Of a stretch of DNA of 64,000 nt, positions 7,813 through 16,939 are shown piece after piece. Origin of the DNA: Falsihalocynthiibacter sp042445055 (lineage in GTDB: Bacteria; Pseudomonadota; Alphaproteobacteria; Rhodobacterales; Rhodobacteraceae); assembly GCF_042445055.1 (NCBI RefSeq), contig NZ_CP170339.1:2790001-2854000 (forward strand). The letters run 5' to 3'. Under the pieces are notes generated by a model. That model was not told the origin of the DNA, did not search any database, and was given only the letters and a program-made list of their open reading frames with translations. Numbering within the stretch: the stretch's first letter is position 1; every line of letters starts with the position of its first letter. Made by a program: the position numbers and the translations under genes.

Positions 7813-9222
7813 ATGATAAAATCGCCCTCACTACTTGCTCTCTTCGCTTGCGTCTCATTTTTTCCTGCAAGCGTGCAAGCACTATCGTTGAACGAAACCA
7901 TCTCTTACGTCCTTGAGACAAACCCAGACATCAAGGCAGCCGAAGCAAACAAACAAGCGATCGAGTTCGAACTGCAGCAAGCACGCAGTTTTTATGCGCC
8001 GCGAGTAGAACTTGAGGCTTGGGCCGGCGCGAGTGTTGATAACGGCAGCACTATTCCTGACCTTACTGCTGCCGATGATCCGATTTCGGGATATTCGCTG
8101 TCGGGCCGCATTACGCAAATGCTCTTTGATGGCTTTGAAACGCGCTCCGAAGTTGAGCGCCAAGCCTATCGCATCGACTCTGCGGCGTTCCGTGTTCTGG
8201 AGCGTTCAGAGGTTCTTTCGCTAGAGGCAATCCGCACCTATTCCGATGTTCTGCGGACACAAGAGCTTCTGTCCCTTGCACGCCAGAACCTTGAGTATCA
8301 CCGCAACGTCTTTAACCGCATCCAATCCGCATACAACAGCGGGATCGTTGGCGTCGGCGATCTGAACCAAGCCCAAGAGCGCATGATTCAGGCCGAAGAT
8401 ATCATTATCGATTTTGAGTATAACCTCGAAGACACTAAGACCATGTTCCTCGCCGTTGTCGGTGTAGCGCCCACAAACCTTGGAACAGTGCCTTCTATTG
8501 GGTCACGAATTCCGGCCACGATAGACGATGCTCTTGCCATCGCTCGGCAACGGAACCCGACAATCCTGTTCGGTCAGGCCGATGTGGGCGCAAGCGAGGC
8601 TCTTTCGCGTCGCATTGACTCAAATAGGTATCCCACTCTGTCTCTCGAAGCGGATGGGCGTATCGGCGAAGACCTTGGCGGATTTGAAGGGGGCGTGTCG
8701 GATGCGCGCATCGGCCTTGTACTTCGTTATGAATTCCAAGGCTCCTCCAATCGTGCAAACCGTCAGGAACACCTTCGCAGAGCCGCCGAGAGCCGCTCCA
8801 CCCTACTGGCACAAACGCGACGCGTAGAAACAGAAGTCCGTCAAAGCTGGTCCACACTGCGCGCAGCGCAACGGCGCTCAAATGCGATCCGCGCGCAATC
8901 GGAACTATCCCGCAAGTTGCGCGGCATTTATGAGAAAGAGTTTGAAGTCGGGCAACGTTCGTTGCTGGATGTTTTGAACACGCAGGCCTCGCTCTTTCAG
9001 TCCGAAGCCAACCTCGTGAACGCAATTTCCGCGGAACGGTATGTGAAGTATCGGGTCCTTGCCTCAATTGGCATCCTGCTGCCTACTCTAGGGATTGAGC
9101 CACCAGAGGACGCACGCACATATGCGCGCCAGCACGAAGGCGTGCGCGACTTGAATGCCAAGAATGACCAGCGTTTGTATGACGCCAGTTCCTTCAGCGC
9201 ATGGCGCAAGACTTTGGAATAG
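7813..9222 (+). CDS. tolC: TolC-family outer membrane channel of a type I secretion system
   Basis: A 469-residue protein with a signal peptide (about 1-23, ending SVQA), followed by the duplicated outer-membrane-efflux repeats of TolC: LNETISYVLETNPDIKAAEANK near residue 25 and a second half starting near 235 (ATIDDALAIARQRNPTILFGQ). EVGQRSLLDVLNTQASLFQSE near residue 380 is typical of the family. It forms the outer membrane exit duct for the ABC exporter and adaptor encoded immediately downstream in the same direction. It ends in TAG followed at once by in-frame TAA, and the next gene continues in the same frame. Confidence 0.92.
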   Translation: MIKSPSLLALFACVSFFPASVQALSLNETISYVLETNPDIKAAEANKQAIEFELQQARSFYAPRVELEAWAGASVDNGSTIPDLTAADDPISGYSLSGRITQMLFDGFETRSEVERQAYRIDSAAFRVLERSEVLSLEAIRTYSDVLRTQELLSLARQNLEYHRNVFNRIQSAYNSGIVGVGDLNQAQERMIQAEDIIIDFEYNLEDTKTMFLAVVGVAPTNLGTVPSIGSRIPATIDDALAIARQRNPTILFGQADVGASEALSRRIDSNRYPTLSLEADGRIGEDLGGFEGGVSDARIGLVLRYEFQGSSNRANRQEHLRRAAESRSTLLAQTRRVETEVRQSWSTLRAAQRRSNAIRAQSELSRKLRGIYEKEFEVGQRSLLDVLNTQASLFQSEANLVNAISAERYVKYRVLASIGILLPTLGIEPPEDARTYARQHEGVRDLNAKNDQRLYDASSFSAWRKTLE

Positions 9223-9237
9223 TAAGAGAGGCCCGAA

Positions 9238-11490
9238 ATATCACACGACTCTCACCAAGAAGACGAAACGCCGGCGGGCCAAACAGCCCCTAAGATTGTC
9301 GTAAGGCCTACTGCTCGGGCAAAGAAACCAACCGCTCGCGCAGCCGAGAAACCACAATGGGCATTTCGCGGCGCATCAATTGATCCGCTAGTTGCGGCTA
9401 TGTCGGCCTGTGCCAAATTATTTGGCCGAGAAATACAGCCAGAGACTCTGACTGCTGGCGTTGCTCTTCCGGGCGACGGGCTCTTTACGCCGCAAATTGC
9501 GCTTGGCGTGGCCGAGAATGTTGGCTTTCGCGCGCATCTGACACGCCGCAGACTGGCGGACTTACCCGAAGCGGTCCTGCCGTGCATCCTCTTTCTGACC
9601 GACCGTCAGGCCTGTGTGCTTGTTCGGCTTGGCAAGGACGAATGCCAGATCATCTGGCCCGCCCGCTCTGACGATCCGATAACCGTGAGCACCGAAGAGC
9701 TTCGCAAAAGTTATGTCGGCCACGCCCTTCTTCTGCGCCAACCGGTATCGGAAACGACAGCGGCGCAGCCGGCAGAAACGACCCTGCGGCACTGGTACTG
9801 GTCAATCGCACGCAAGTTCTGGCCGGATTATGCGCAAGTGATCTTGGCTTCAATTGTCATCAATCTACTCGCGCTAGCTTCGCCGATCTTCACCATGAAC
9901 GTATATGATCGGGTGTTTCCGAATGCGGCGATCATAACGCTTTGGTCGCTGGTCGCGGGGGTTGGCATCGCCCTTGTCTTTGACGCCATTCTGAAATGGG
10001 TGCGATCAAGCGTGGTGGACAGGGTGAGCCGCCAAGTGGATCAGTCCGTGTCCGCGTCTATCTTTCGCCACATCTCGGATCTGCGACTTGAGAGCCTGAC
10101 ACAGCCGTCGGGCGTATTGATGAATAACCTAAAGGATTATGAGCAAGTTCGGGATTTCTTCTCGTCGCAAACGGTGGCGACGATTACGGACCTGTTGTTT
10201 AGCGTGTTGTTTATCGGCGTAATTTATTACGTGGGCGGCCCGCTCGCCTATCCGCCAGCAATTGCGTTTGTAACGGTTATTCTGATCGGTTTGCTTGTAC
10301 TCTTCCCGCTCCGCAAAGCCTCGAACGACACTCGCGCCAACAGCAGCATCAAGAACGCCGTCGCCGTCGAGGCCGTGGCGGAAATGGAAACGCTCAAGGC
10401 GATCTCTGGCCAAGGCCGCATGCAAGGGCGCTGGGAAAAAAGCGTAACCGAAAGCGCCCGCACACAGGAACGCACCCGCAAACTTTCAGTCTTTGCAACG
10501 ACTGTAACGACACTTGCGCAGCAGTTCTCTTCCATCGGGATCGTTGTGACGGGCGTTTATCTGGCGCTCGACGGCTCTATCACTATGGGCGCAGTGATTG
10601 CGGCGATGATCCTCTCGGGACGCGCTCTGGCCCCGACGGCGGCGCTCTCGGCGCTATTCACGCGGGCGAGCTTTGCGTTCTCGACGCTCAAGAGTCTGAA
10701 TACCCTCATGAGCCTGCCGTCCGATGCCACCGCAAGTGCGCAGAAACTTAACACTCCGGTTGACGATGGAGCCTATGAACTCAAGGATGTCTCGCTGCAA
10801 TATTCCGGAACGGAAATTCCCTCCCTTCGCGAGGTTTCCCTAACGACCAAGAGCCGCGAACGCATTGCCCTCATTGGGCCAGTGGGTGCTGGCAAAACGA
10901 GCCTCGTGCGCTTAATGGCGGGGCTATATGCACCAAGTGAGGGTTTGGTCCTGATTGACGGTCTGAACCTTTCGCAAATCAGCCCCGTTGTCCTGCGTTC
11001 GCATGTGCAACTGGTACCGCAGGACGCTGTGTTATTCTCTGGTACGTTGGCCGAAAACATTGCCTTCGGCGTCCCGCACGCCACGATGCAGGATGTCCTT
11101 CGCGCAGCGCGAACCGCGGGCGTCGACCGTCTTGCGGCAAAACACCCTGAAGGGTTTGCGATGCCGATCCTTGAGCGCGGCAAGAACCTATCTGGTGGGC
11201 AACGTCAAATGATCGCGCTTGCACGCGCGCTTCTTCCACGCCCCGATGTGCTTATCCTTGATGAGCCGACATCCTCAATGGACAGCCAAAGCGAGAAACT
11301 TTTTATCCAACGCCTGAAAGCAGCCCTCGAGGAACGTCCCATGACGCTCATTGTGTCCACGCATCGGATGGGCTTGCTAGAACTGACCGATCGCGTTGTA
11401 TTTCTAGATCAGGGACGTGTTATCGCCGACGGTCCTAAGGAGGACGTACTTGACCGCCTCAGCACCCTAACGAAAGCGGTGCCCAAATGA
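9238..11490 (+). CDS. LapB-like type I secretion permease/ATPase, probable ATA start
   Basis: An ABC exporter with an N-terminal catalytically dead C39-like domain, a six-helix membrane domain and a nucleotide-binding domain: Walker A GPVGAGKTS near residue 547, signature LSGGQRQ near 651, Walker B VLILDEPTSSMD near 670. The first ATG (9400) falls inside the first helix of the C39-like domain (IDPLVAAMSACAKLFG) and has no ribosome-binding site. The frame is open upstream, has no ATG, GTG, TTG or CTG, and reaches ATA 9238, preceded by GAGAGG (9226-9231) at six bases' spacing. ATA is therefore the best start (750 aa); with ATG 9400 it is 696 aa. It energises export of large adhesins or RTX proteins; no substrate gene is visible nearby. 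Confidence 0.88.
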   Translation: MSHDSHQEDETPAGQTAPKIVVRPTARAKKPTARAAEKPQWAFRGASIDPLVAAMSACAKLFGREIQPETLTAGVALPGDGLFTPQIALGVAENVGFRAHLTRRRLADLPEAVLPCILFLTDRQACVLVRLGKDECQIIWPARSDDPITVSTEELRKSYVGHALLLRQPVSETTAAQPAETTLRHWYWSIARKFWPDYAQVILASIVINLLALASPIFTMNVYDRVFPNAAIITLWSLVAGVGIALVFDAILKWVRSSVVDRVSRQVDQSVSASIFRHISDLRLESLTQPSGVLMNNLKDYEQVRDFFSSQTVATITDLLFSVLFIGVIYYVGGPLAYPPAIAFVTVILIGLLVLFPLRKASNDTRANSSIKNAVAVEAVAEMETLKAISGQGRMQGRWEKSVTESARTQERTRKLSVFATTVTTLAQQFSSIGIVVTGVYLALDGSITMGAVIAAMILSGRALAPTAALSALFTRASFAFSTLKSLNTLMSLPSDATASAQKLNTPVDDGAYELKDVSLQYSGTEIPSLREVSLTTKSRERIALIGPVGAGKTSLVRLMAGLYAPSEGLVLIDGLNLSQISPVVLRSHVQLVPQDAVLFSGTLAENIAFGVPHATMQDVLRAARTAGVDRLAAKHPEGFAMPILERGKNLSGGQRQMIALARALLPRPDVLILDEPTSSMDSQSEKLFIQRLKAALEERPMTLIVSTHRMGLLELTDRVVFLDQGRVIADGPKEDVLDRLSTLTKAVPK

Positions 11491-12806
11491 GCAAGAACAA
11501 CTGGGAACTCCGCGATTTCGCAACGGGAAGTCAGGCGGCAAACCTTGGCCGCTCATCCCGCTTGTTGACGGTACTCCTTTTGGTGCTGGTCGCCCTATTT
11601 GTAGCAGGGATCACATGGGCCTCTGTCGCGCGGATTGAGGAAATGGCACGCGCGACGGGTCGCGTTGTCCCCTCTGGCAAAGCGCGTACTGTCGAGAGTT
11701 TTGAAGGCGGGATCGTTCGCGAAATTCTAGTTTCCGAAGGGGATATCGTCGAGAAAGACCAAGTCTTGGTTCGGATGGATGATATCGGCTCTGGTAGCAG
11801 TTTGGGTGAGTATGAAGCGCAACAGAAGGCGCTGCAGATACGCAATCTTCGCCTTGAGGCGGAGCGCGCCAATCTGGATGAATTTGATCTGAGCGATTCT
11901 GACTTTGACCCAGACGATCCGATTGTCGTGCGAGAGGTCGCGCTTTTCGACTCTCGCCGTGCCTCGTATTTTGGACAGCGCGCCGTGCTAGAAGCTCAGC
12001 AGCAGCAGCGACAACAGGAAAGTGACGAATTGCGCGCCGCATTGGTGCGCGTGAACGAAAACCTTGCCCTCCTCGAAGAAGAGATAGACCTAAAGACCCA
12101 AAGCGGCGTAATCCCTCGCACCCAGATCATCCCCCTAGAGCGCGAAAAATCCGCCCGCACCCAAGAGCGCGATGCGCTGGAGTTCCGCCTTAACCAAGCA
12201 ATAGCCGCCATTCAGGAAGCCGACGCCCGCCTCCAAGAGGCCGCATTAGAACGGCGCGCCCAAATCAGCCTTGAACGCTCGGAAACTTTGAACCAGCTCA
12301 ACGTGATAGACCAAACCGTAAAGCGCGCTTCGGACGTGGTTGTACGCGCCGCGCTACGCTCGCCAGTGCGAGGAATCGTGTCGGTACTGAACGTAAACAC
12401 ATTGGGCGCAGTGGTCGCACCAGGCGAAGAAGTCCTGCGCATCGTGCCCGCAAACGATCAACTCCAAGTCGAAGCCCGCGTTCGCCCAGAAGACATCGCA
12501 TTCGTTCGCCCCGGTCTGGGTGCCAAAGTAAAGCTCACCTCGTTTGATTTCACGGTCTACGGATCCCTTGAAGGCCAAGTCGTCCGCGTCGGCGCCGACG
12601 CAGAACAGGATGAAGCCACCGGCGAAATCTACTTCCCTGTCATCGTCGAAACAGAGAAAAACATGCTGGAACACAACGGAGAAGTTCTAGAAATCCGACC
12701 GGGGATGGTAGCGTCACTTGATATCCTAACTGGCGAGCGAACAATTCTGGATTACCTGCTCAAACCATTCCGCAAAGCCCAACTCGAAGCCATGCGAGAG
12801 CGGTAG
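11487..12806 (+). CDS. HlyD-family type I secretion adaptor (membrane fusion protein)
   Basis: A 439-residue protein with one transmembrane helix near residues 28-48, then a lipoyl half (ATGRVVPSGKARTVESFEGGI...VLVRMDD), a long coiled coil (about 105-280, rich in Q, E and R) and the second lipoyl/beta-barrel part (SPVRGIVSVLNVNTLGAVVAPGEEVLRIVP). This is the arrangement of HlyD/LapC adaptors bridging the inner-membrane ABC exporter and TolC. Its ATG overlaps the exporter's stop (ATGA), so tolC, exporter and adaptor form one operon. No RTX or BapA-type substrate follows; a polysaccharide locus does. Confidence 0.92.
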   Translation: MSKNNWELRDFATGSQAANLGRSSRLLTVLLLVLVALFVAGITWASVARIEEMARATGRVVPSGKARTVESFEGGIVREILVSEGDIVEKDQVLVRMDDIGSGSSLGEYEAQQKALQIRNLRLEAERANLDEFDLSDSDFDPDDPIVVREVALFDSRRASYFGQRAVLEAQQQQRQQESDELRAALVRVNENLALLEEEIDLKTQSGVIPRTQIIPLEREKSARTQERDALEFRLNQAIAAIQEADARLQEAALERRAQISLERSETLNQLNVIDQTVKRASDVVVRAALRSPVRGIVSVLNVNTLGAVVAPGEEVLRIVPANDQLQVEARVRPEDIAFVRPGLGAKVKLTSFDFTVYGSLEGQVVRVGADAEQDEATGEIYFPVIVETEKNMLEHNGEVLEIRPGMVASLDILTGERTILDYLLKPFRKAQLEAMRER

Positions 12807-13062
12807 TATTTATGTCCTGCTCAATGGCCTCCAGCCCCCCCTTGTAAGCGCCTAGGACTCGCCGTTTTCTCTCAATTCGCCTAATTATTTCGCAATTTTC
12901 ACTGAAGAGCATGAGGAAGCAAAGGAAACGCTGCCACTACCCGCCCACCCCAGAATGCATCATTGCGTGCTGGACGAATTCGCCTTAAGGAAGCATAAGA
13001 TTAGTACCTTATATTTTTGCCGCGCGGGCTTGCCAAAACAATACAAAGGAAACTTTGACGGT

Positions 13063-16000
13063 ATGGGAAACAACCAATCTTCATTGCGCCGTTTCAAGAA
13101 ATTATTAGATAGCGACCAGAAGGCGCACGATCCCAATATCGACATACGTGAGTACGTTCTTTCACTTAAGGACAAAAAGGTAGGCATCGGGCTTATCGAA
13201 GAAGTTCTTGATGTTCGCTTCGGTGCAAATCTTCGCAATCTTTTCCCTAATGCCGTGTCCGTTGACAGCGACGAAATTAGCGCGTGCGATTCCTATATAT
13301 GCCACGGGACAATTCATCCCGAGAAAGAACGTTCGCATAAGGGCGCCGTCGCACTGTTTGATGCGATGCCCAGCGATAAGAACCCGCTCCTAATTGAGAC
13401 CAGTTTCCTAGCGACCTCTCACAGTTGGGCGCATAGCACGCAAGACAAGAACCCCGATTACGCCTGTCTTGGCTACGTTTATGACGATATCGCACATTAT
13501 TTCATGGCCGATTACTCCAATCGCCTAAATCGAAAACTCAATAGCGATGCCGAACCCACTCCCAAAGAGCTTGCACGCGCCGAGCGCCTGCTGGAGCGGA
13601 TCGTTGGCAACCGGATTAGTAAATATAACGCACAACCGCTAACTGCTCCGGTCATGACCGAAGGGTTTAAGCGCCGCGTACTGGTGTGCGACCAAGCATT
13701 CGCTGACGCCTCCACGATATACGGCAAAGTCGGCGAGGCCGAGTTCGAGCAAATGCTCCAAGCGGCCATCGACGAGAACCCAGATGCGGAAATTCTTGTC
13801 AAAACTCATCCCGACGCGGAGTGGATGAAGGGAAAGCGCACGGGATATTATGCGCACCTGCAATCAACCGGACGTATTCGCCTGCTGCGCGCGCCAGCAA
13901 ATCCTTACGCACTGTTTGAGCTCGTCGATACGGTCTATGTTGGCACAAGCCAGATGGGACTCGAGGCCCTTTTTGCCGGCAAAAAGGTCGTGACCTTCGG
14001 CGCACCCTTTTATGCTGGCTGGGGGCTTACCGATGACAGACAGACAATCCCGCACAGAGAGCGACAGCGCACTCTCGCGGAACTATTCCACTACTTTTAC
14101 ATCTGGTACTCAATCTACCATATTCCCGGCGTCGAAGGCCCGGCAGAGATTGAAGATGTACTCTCATTTATTGAAGAAAAACGCCCCCACTCGATTGAAA
14201 CCATCGCGCCGAAAAAATCCGAGCAACCAGCCGTTTCCATTATTATTCCCGTTTACGGCGTAGAAGATTTCATCGAAGAATGTATCGCCTCAGTTCAACG
14301 CCAAACCCTTGAAAACATTGAGATCATTCCAGTCAATGATTGCAGCCCGGATGGGTCGCAAATTATTATCGATCGTCTTGCAGCTGAGGACCCACGTATC
14401 AAGCCGCTCGTTTTGGGCAAGAACATTCAGCTTGGTATGGTGCGGAACCGCGGGATTGAAGCGGCCAGCGGCGAGTATGTATGGCTCTTGGATGGCGATG
14501 ATTGGCTGTCGAACGACGATATGCTGCGAGAGCTTTACCAAAGTGCCAAGAAAAACGATTTGGACATGGCCCGCGCGCAGAAAGCGTATGAGGCCGTTTT
14601 CGACGACAATGGAAAATTCCTCCACAAGCGCGCCGACAAATCCGAGCGGCATTTCCAGAATAGAATTCCCAAAACAGACTTCATCGAGTCACCAGAGATT
14701 CTGCAAAGCAGGCATTGCTGGACATGGCTATATCGTCGAGATTTCTTGCTGGAAAACAACATTCGTTTTGTGACCCAACGCTGGGAAGAGCGGGCGTTCC
14801 TGCATCAGGCATACACGACTGCTGAGGCGATAGGTCTGTTCCCGATTAAGGGGCCTGCGTATCGAGTTCGGGCAAACTCTATCTCGCACCGCAAGCGCGA
14901 AACGCGCGACTATGAGTTGATGTTCGAGAACTTCCGCAAGACGTTCGATTATTACCTTGAGGCTGGAGCGCTAGAGCTTGATCATCCGCTTCGCCCGCAT
15001 CTGAACTTCCAGATTTCAGAATTCATCCAGTCTATGTTGCTTTCCACTCCCTATGACCACTATCGGGAGCTAGGGGAAAAAGAAGAGCACGAGTTTATTC
15101 TCTCTATCCGTGAGCAACTCGTTCGATGCGATTTTCGCGCCGAGGACTTCGATATTTCCGCACGAAATCTGAACCCAAGATATCTGGACACATCGGCATA
15201 TCCCCTCATGATCGCGGCTATGCTGTGCGAGCGCTGGGACATGCTGAAAAATGCCTTGGACCTTGCTCCGATAAGCCAATCGACGCTCTACGAAACGTTG
15301 CTGCAAGAACCTCAGAATAACACCGAGGCAATGTTTCAAAGTACGCTATCAAAATACGCGCGGAATGAACTCGTTACTAAAGCGGATGTGGCATCCGCAC
15401 CCACTCAACCAAAACCACGGGTAATTGTGCATATCGGCGCGACCAAGACCGGCAGCACCTTTATTCAGCACATGCTAGAGAAAAACCGCCCCGCTCTACT
15501 TCGGGCGGGTGTGTGGTTCCCCGAAATCGGTCTCTTTTGGCAAAAAAATCGTCCGCACAAACAAGCTGGCCACAGCAGTTTGACGAGGTCGGCGCTTAAG
15601 AACCTTCCAGAATTCCGCGAGTATGTCGAGGCAGGTCTTGCGCTGATGCAGGGCAATATTCACACCATCATTGTTTCAAGCGAAGCATTCTTTCTTCACA
15701 AACATGCCCCTGCGATTGCTGACTATTTTGAGGGTTACCCGCTTGAGATGATCGCATATCTGCGTCGCCAGGATGAGTGGGCCAACGCTCAGTATTGTGA
15801 GTTTGCAGCCGGAGGTGCCGTCGGAAGAGTCGATGTCGCCTTTGATGAATGGCTAAACAAGCCAGAGACCAAAGAGCTGCTTGATTACCGCATCCCACTT
15901 GATGCTTGGTCCAGGAAAATTGGCCGCGAGAACGTCAAAGTGCGTGTCTTCGAGAAGGCTCAGCTCCATGGAAACGATCTTGTTTCAGACTTCGCAGAGG

Positions 16001-16824
16001 CGACGAAACTGCCAGAACTCGCCTCTATGCCCGAGCCAAAGGACCGAAACGAAGCATCGCTATCAGCGACGCACGTCGAGCTCATTCGCGTATTCAACAA
16101 CAAACCATTCGCAAGCCGCGAAGCCTACTTTGATTTCATTGAGGACGCGACTACCGGTCTTCAAAAATGGCGGACCGAAAAAGGGCTTCCCATTGTGAAG
16201 CCTTGGATTGTTCCTGACGATACCGCGCATGAAATCATGAGTGATGCTGAAGAAGTAAACCAAGAAATCGCAAAGACTTATCTGGGTCGTGATACGGCTC
16301 TGTTTGGTCCCGCAAAGCCGAAACCGGAAGAGATCGCGATTTATCGTGAGGAGGTAGAGATCGTTTCTGAAGCTTATCTCAAAGCCTCTCTCAAGAACGG
16401 CGGAGTGATCCAGAAAAAGTCGAAGCATGCGTCGAGCCGCCCAGCAACGATCATCAACTATGGGCTGTTTGGCTGGCGCTATTGGGGCCTTTCTCCATTG
16501 ATCGCAGCACTCTACGAACGCCGCGGCGCCAATCCCGAAATGATCGACAGTTTCCGCAAAGAACCCGCCGAATATGCGCGCTTCAACTGGTCTCATCGGC
16601 ATAAGTTTATCACTACGTTGCTGTATCCGAATTTCAATCCCATGGGACCTTTTGGCATCCTCCGCATCTGGCTGCCGCCAATAAAGCTCGTGGCAAACGT
16701 GATGGGAAAATCCAACCTAACTGACGCGCTTGCCAAAGATCCGATTTACTTTGCGCGCAGCATTCGCAGTCCGCTACGCCGTGCCGTTGGCCGCATCATG
16801 TTCCCCTTTGGCGAGTTGAGATAA
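13063..16824 (+). CDS. Trimodular KpsC-like / GT2 glycosyltransferase / sulfotransferase protein
   Basis: A 1253-residue protein with three recognisable parts. Residues about 1-380 resemble capsule synthesis proteins KpsC/KpsS: ILVKTHPD near 245 and GTSQMGLEALFAGKKVVTFG near 293, followed by PFYAGWGLT. Residues 388-650 are a GT-A family 2 glycosyltransferase (VSIIIPVYGVEDFIEECI, then LLDGDDW near 475). Residues about 786-1090 look like a sulfotransferase: VIVHIGATKTGSTFIQ carries the PAPS 5'-phosphosulfate loop. The last ~130 residues are unrecognised. The start is ATG 13063 with AAAGGA upstream; an in-frame ATG at 12955 lacks a ribosome-binding site. The 256 bases before it show nothing clear. 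It probably builds and sulfates a surface glycan. Confidence 0.82.
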   Translation: MGNNQSSLRRFKKLLDSDQKAHDPNIDIREYVLSLKDKKVGIGLIEEVLDVRFGANLRNLFPNAVSVDSDEISACDSYICHGTIHPEKERSHKGAVALFDAMPSDKNPLLIETSFLATSHSWAHSTQDKNPDYACLGYVYDDIAHYFMADYSNRLNRKLNSDAEPTPKELARAERLLERIVGNRISKYNAQPLTAPVMTEGFKRRVLVCDQAFADASTIYGKVGEAEFEQMLQAAIDENPDAEILVKTHPDAEWMKGKRTGYYAHLQSTGRIRLLRAPANPYALFELVDTVYVGTSQMGLEALFAGKKVVTFGAPFYAGWGLTDDRQTIPHRERQRTLAELFHYFYIWYSIYHIPGVEGPAEIEDVLSFIEEKRPHSIETIAPKKSEQPAVSIIIPVYGVEDFIEECIASVQRQTLENIEIIPVNDCSPDGSQIIIDRLAAEDPRIKPLVLGKNIQLGMVRNRGIEAASGEYVWLLDGDDWLSNDDMLRELYQSAKKNDLDMARAQKAYEAVFDDNGKFLHKRADKSERHFQNRIPKTDFIESPEILQSRHCWTWLYRRDFLLENNIRFVTQRWEERAFLHQAYTTAEAIGLFPIKGPAYRVRANSISHRKRETRDYELMFENFRKTFDYYLEAGALELDHPLRPHLNFQISEFIQSMLLSTPYDHYRELGEKEEHEFILSIREQLVRCDFRAEDFDISARNLNPRYLDTSAYPLMIAAMLCERWDMLKNALDLAPISQSTLYETLLQEPQNNTEAMFQSTLSKYARNELVTKADVASAPTQPKPRVIVHIGATKTGSTFIQHMLEKNRPALLRAGVWFPEIGLFWQKNRPHKQAGHSSLTRSALKNLPEFREYVEAGLALMQGNIHTIIVSSEAFFLHKHAPAIADYFEGYPLEMIAYLRRQDEWANAQYCEFAAGGAVGRVDVAFDEWLNKPETKELLDYRIPLDAWSRKIGRENVKVRVFEKAQLHGNDLVSDFAEATKLPELASMPEPKDRNEASLSATHVELIRVFNNKPFASREAYFDFIEDATTGLQKWRTEKGLPIVKPWIVPDDTAHEIMSDAEEVNQEIAKTYLGRDTALFGPAKPKPEEIAIYREEVEIVSEAYLKASLKNGGVIQKKSKHASSRPATIINYGLFGWRYWGLSPLIAALYERRGANPEMIDSFRKEPAEYARFNWSHRHKFITTLLYPNFNPMGPFGILRIWLPPIKLVANVMGKSNLTDALAKDPIYFARSIRSPLRRAVGRIMFPFGELR

Positions 16825-16869
16825 AAGCGTTTGCGCGCAACTGCGTCGCACCCGGAGACGAGAGTTGAT

Positions 16870-16916
16870 TTGCCCCTGTGTTTAAAATACTCAGGGGCAA
16901 CCCGCACTTATAGTGC
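16870..16916 (+). other. Two adjacent hairpins in the leader before 16940
   Basis: TTGCCCCTG (16870-16878) and CAGGGGCAA (16892-16900) form a perfect nine-base stem with a 13-base AT-rich loop. Directly after it GCACT (16904-16908) and AGTGC (16912-16916) form a five-base stem with a three-base loop. No T-run follows, so a simple intrinsic terminator is unlikely; an attenuator-like or RNA-stabilising role in front of the next gene is possible. Confidence 0.4.
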
Positions 16917-16939
16917 AGCGCCTAAAGGGATCAACAACA

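Noticed and set aside
12955..13062. Upstream in-frame ATG extending the trimodular protein by 36 residues
   Set aside because: No ribosome-binding site precedes it and the added residues do not fit the family; ATG 13063 has AAAGGA upstream.
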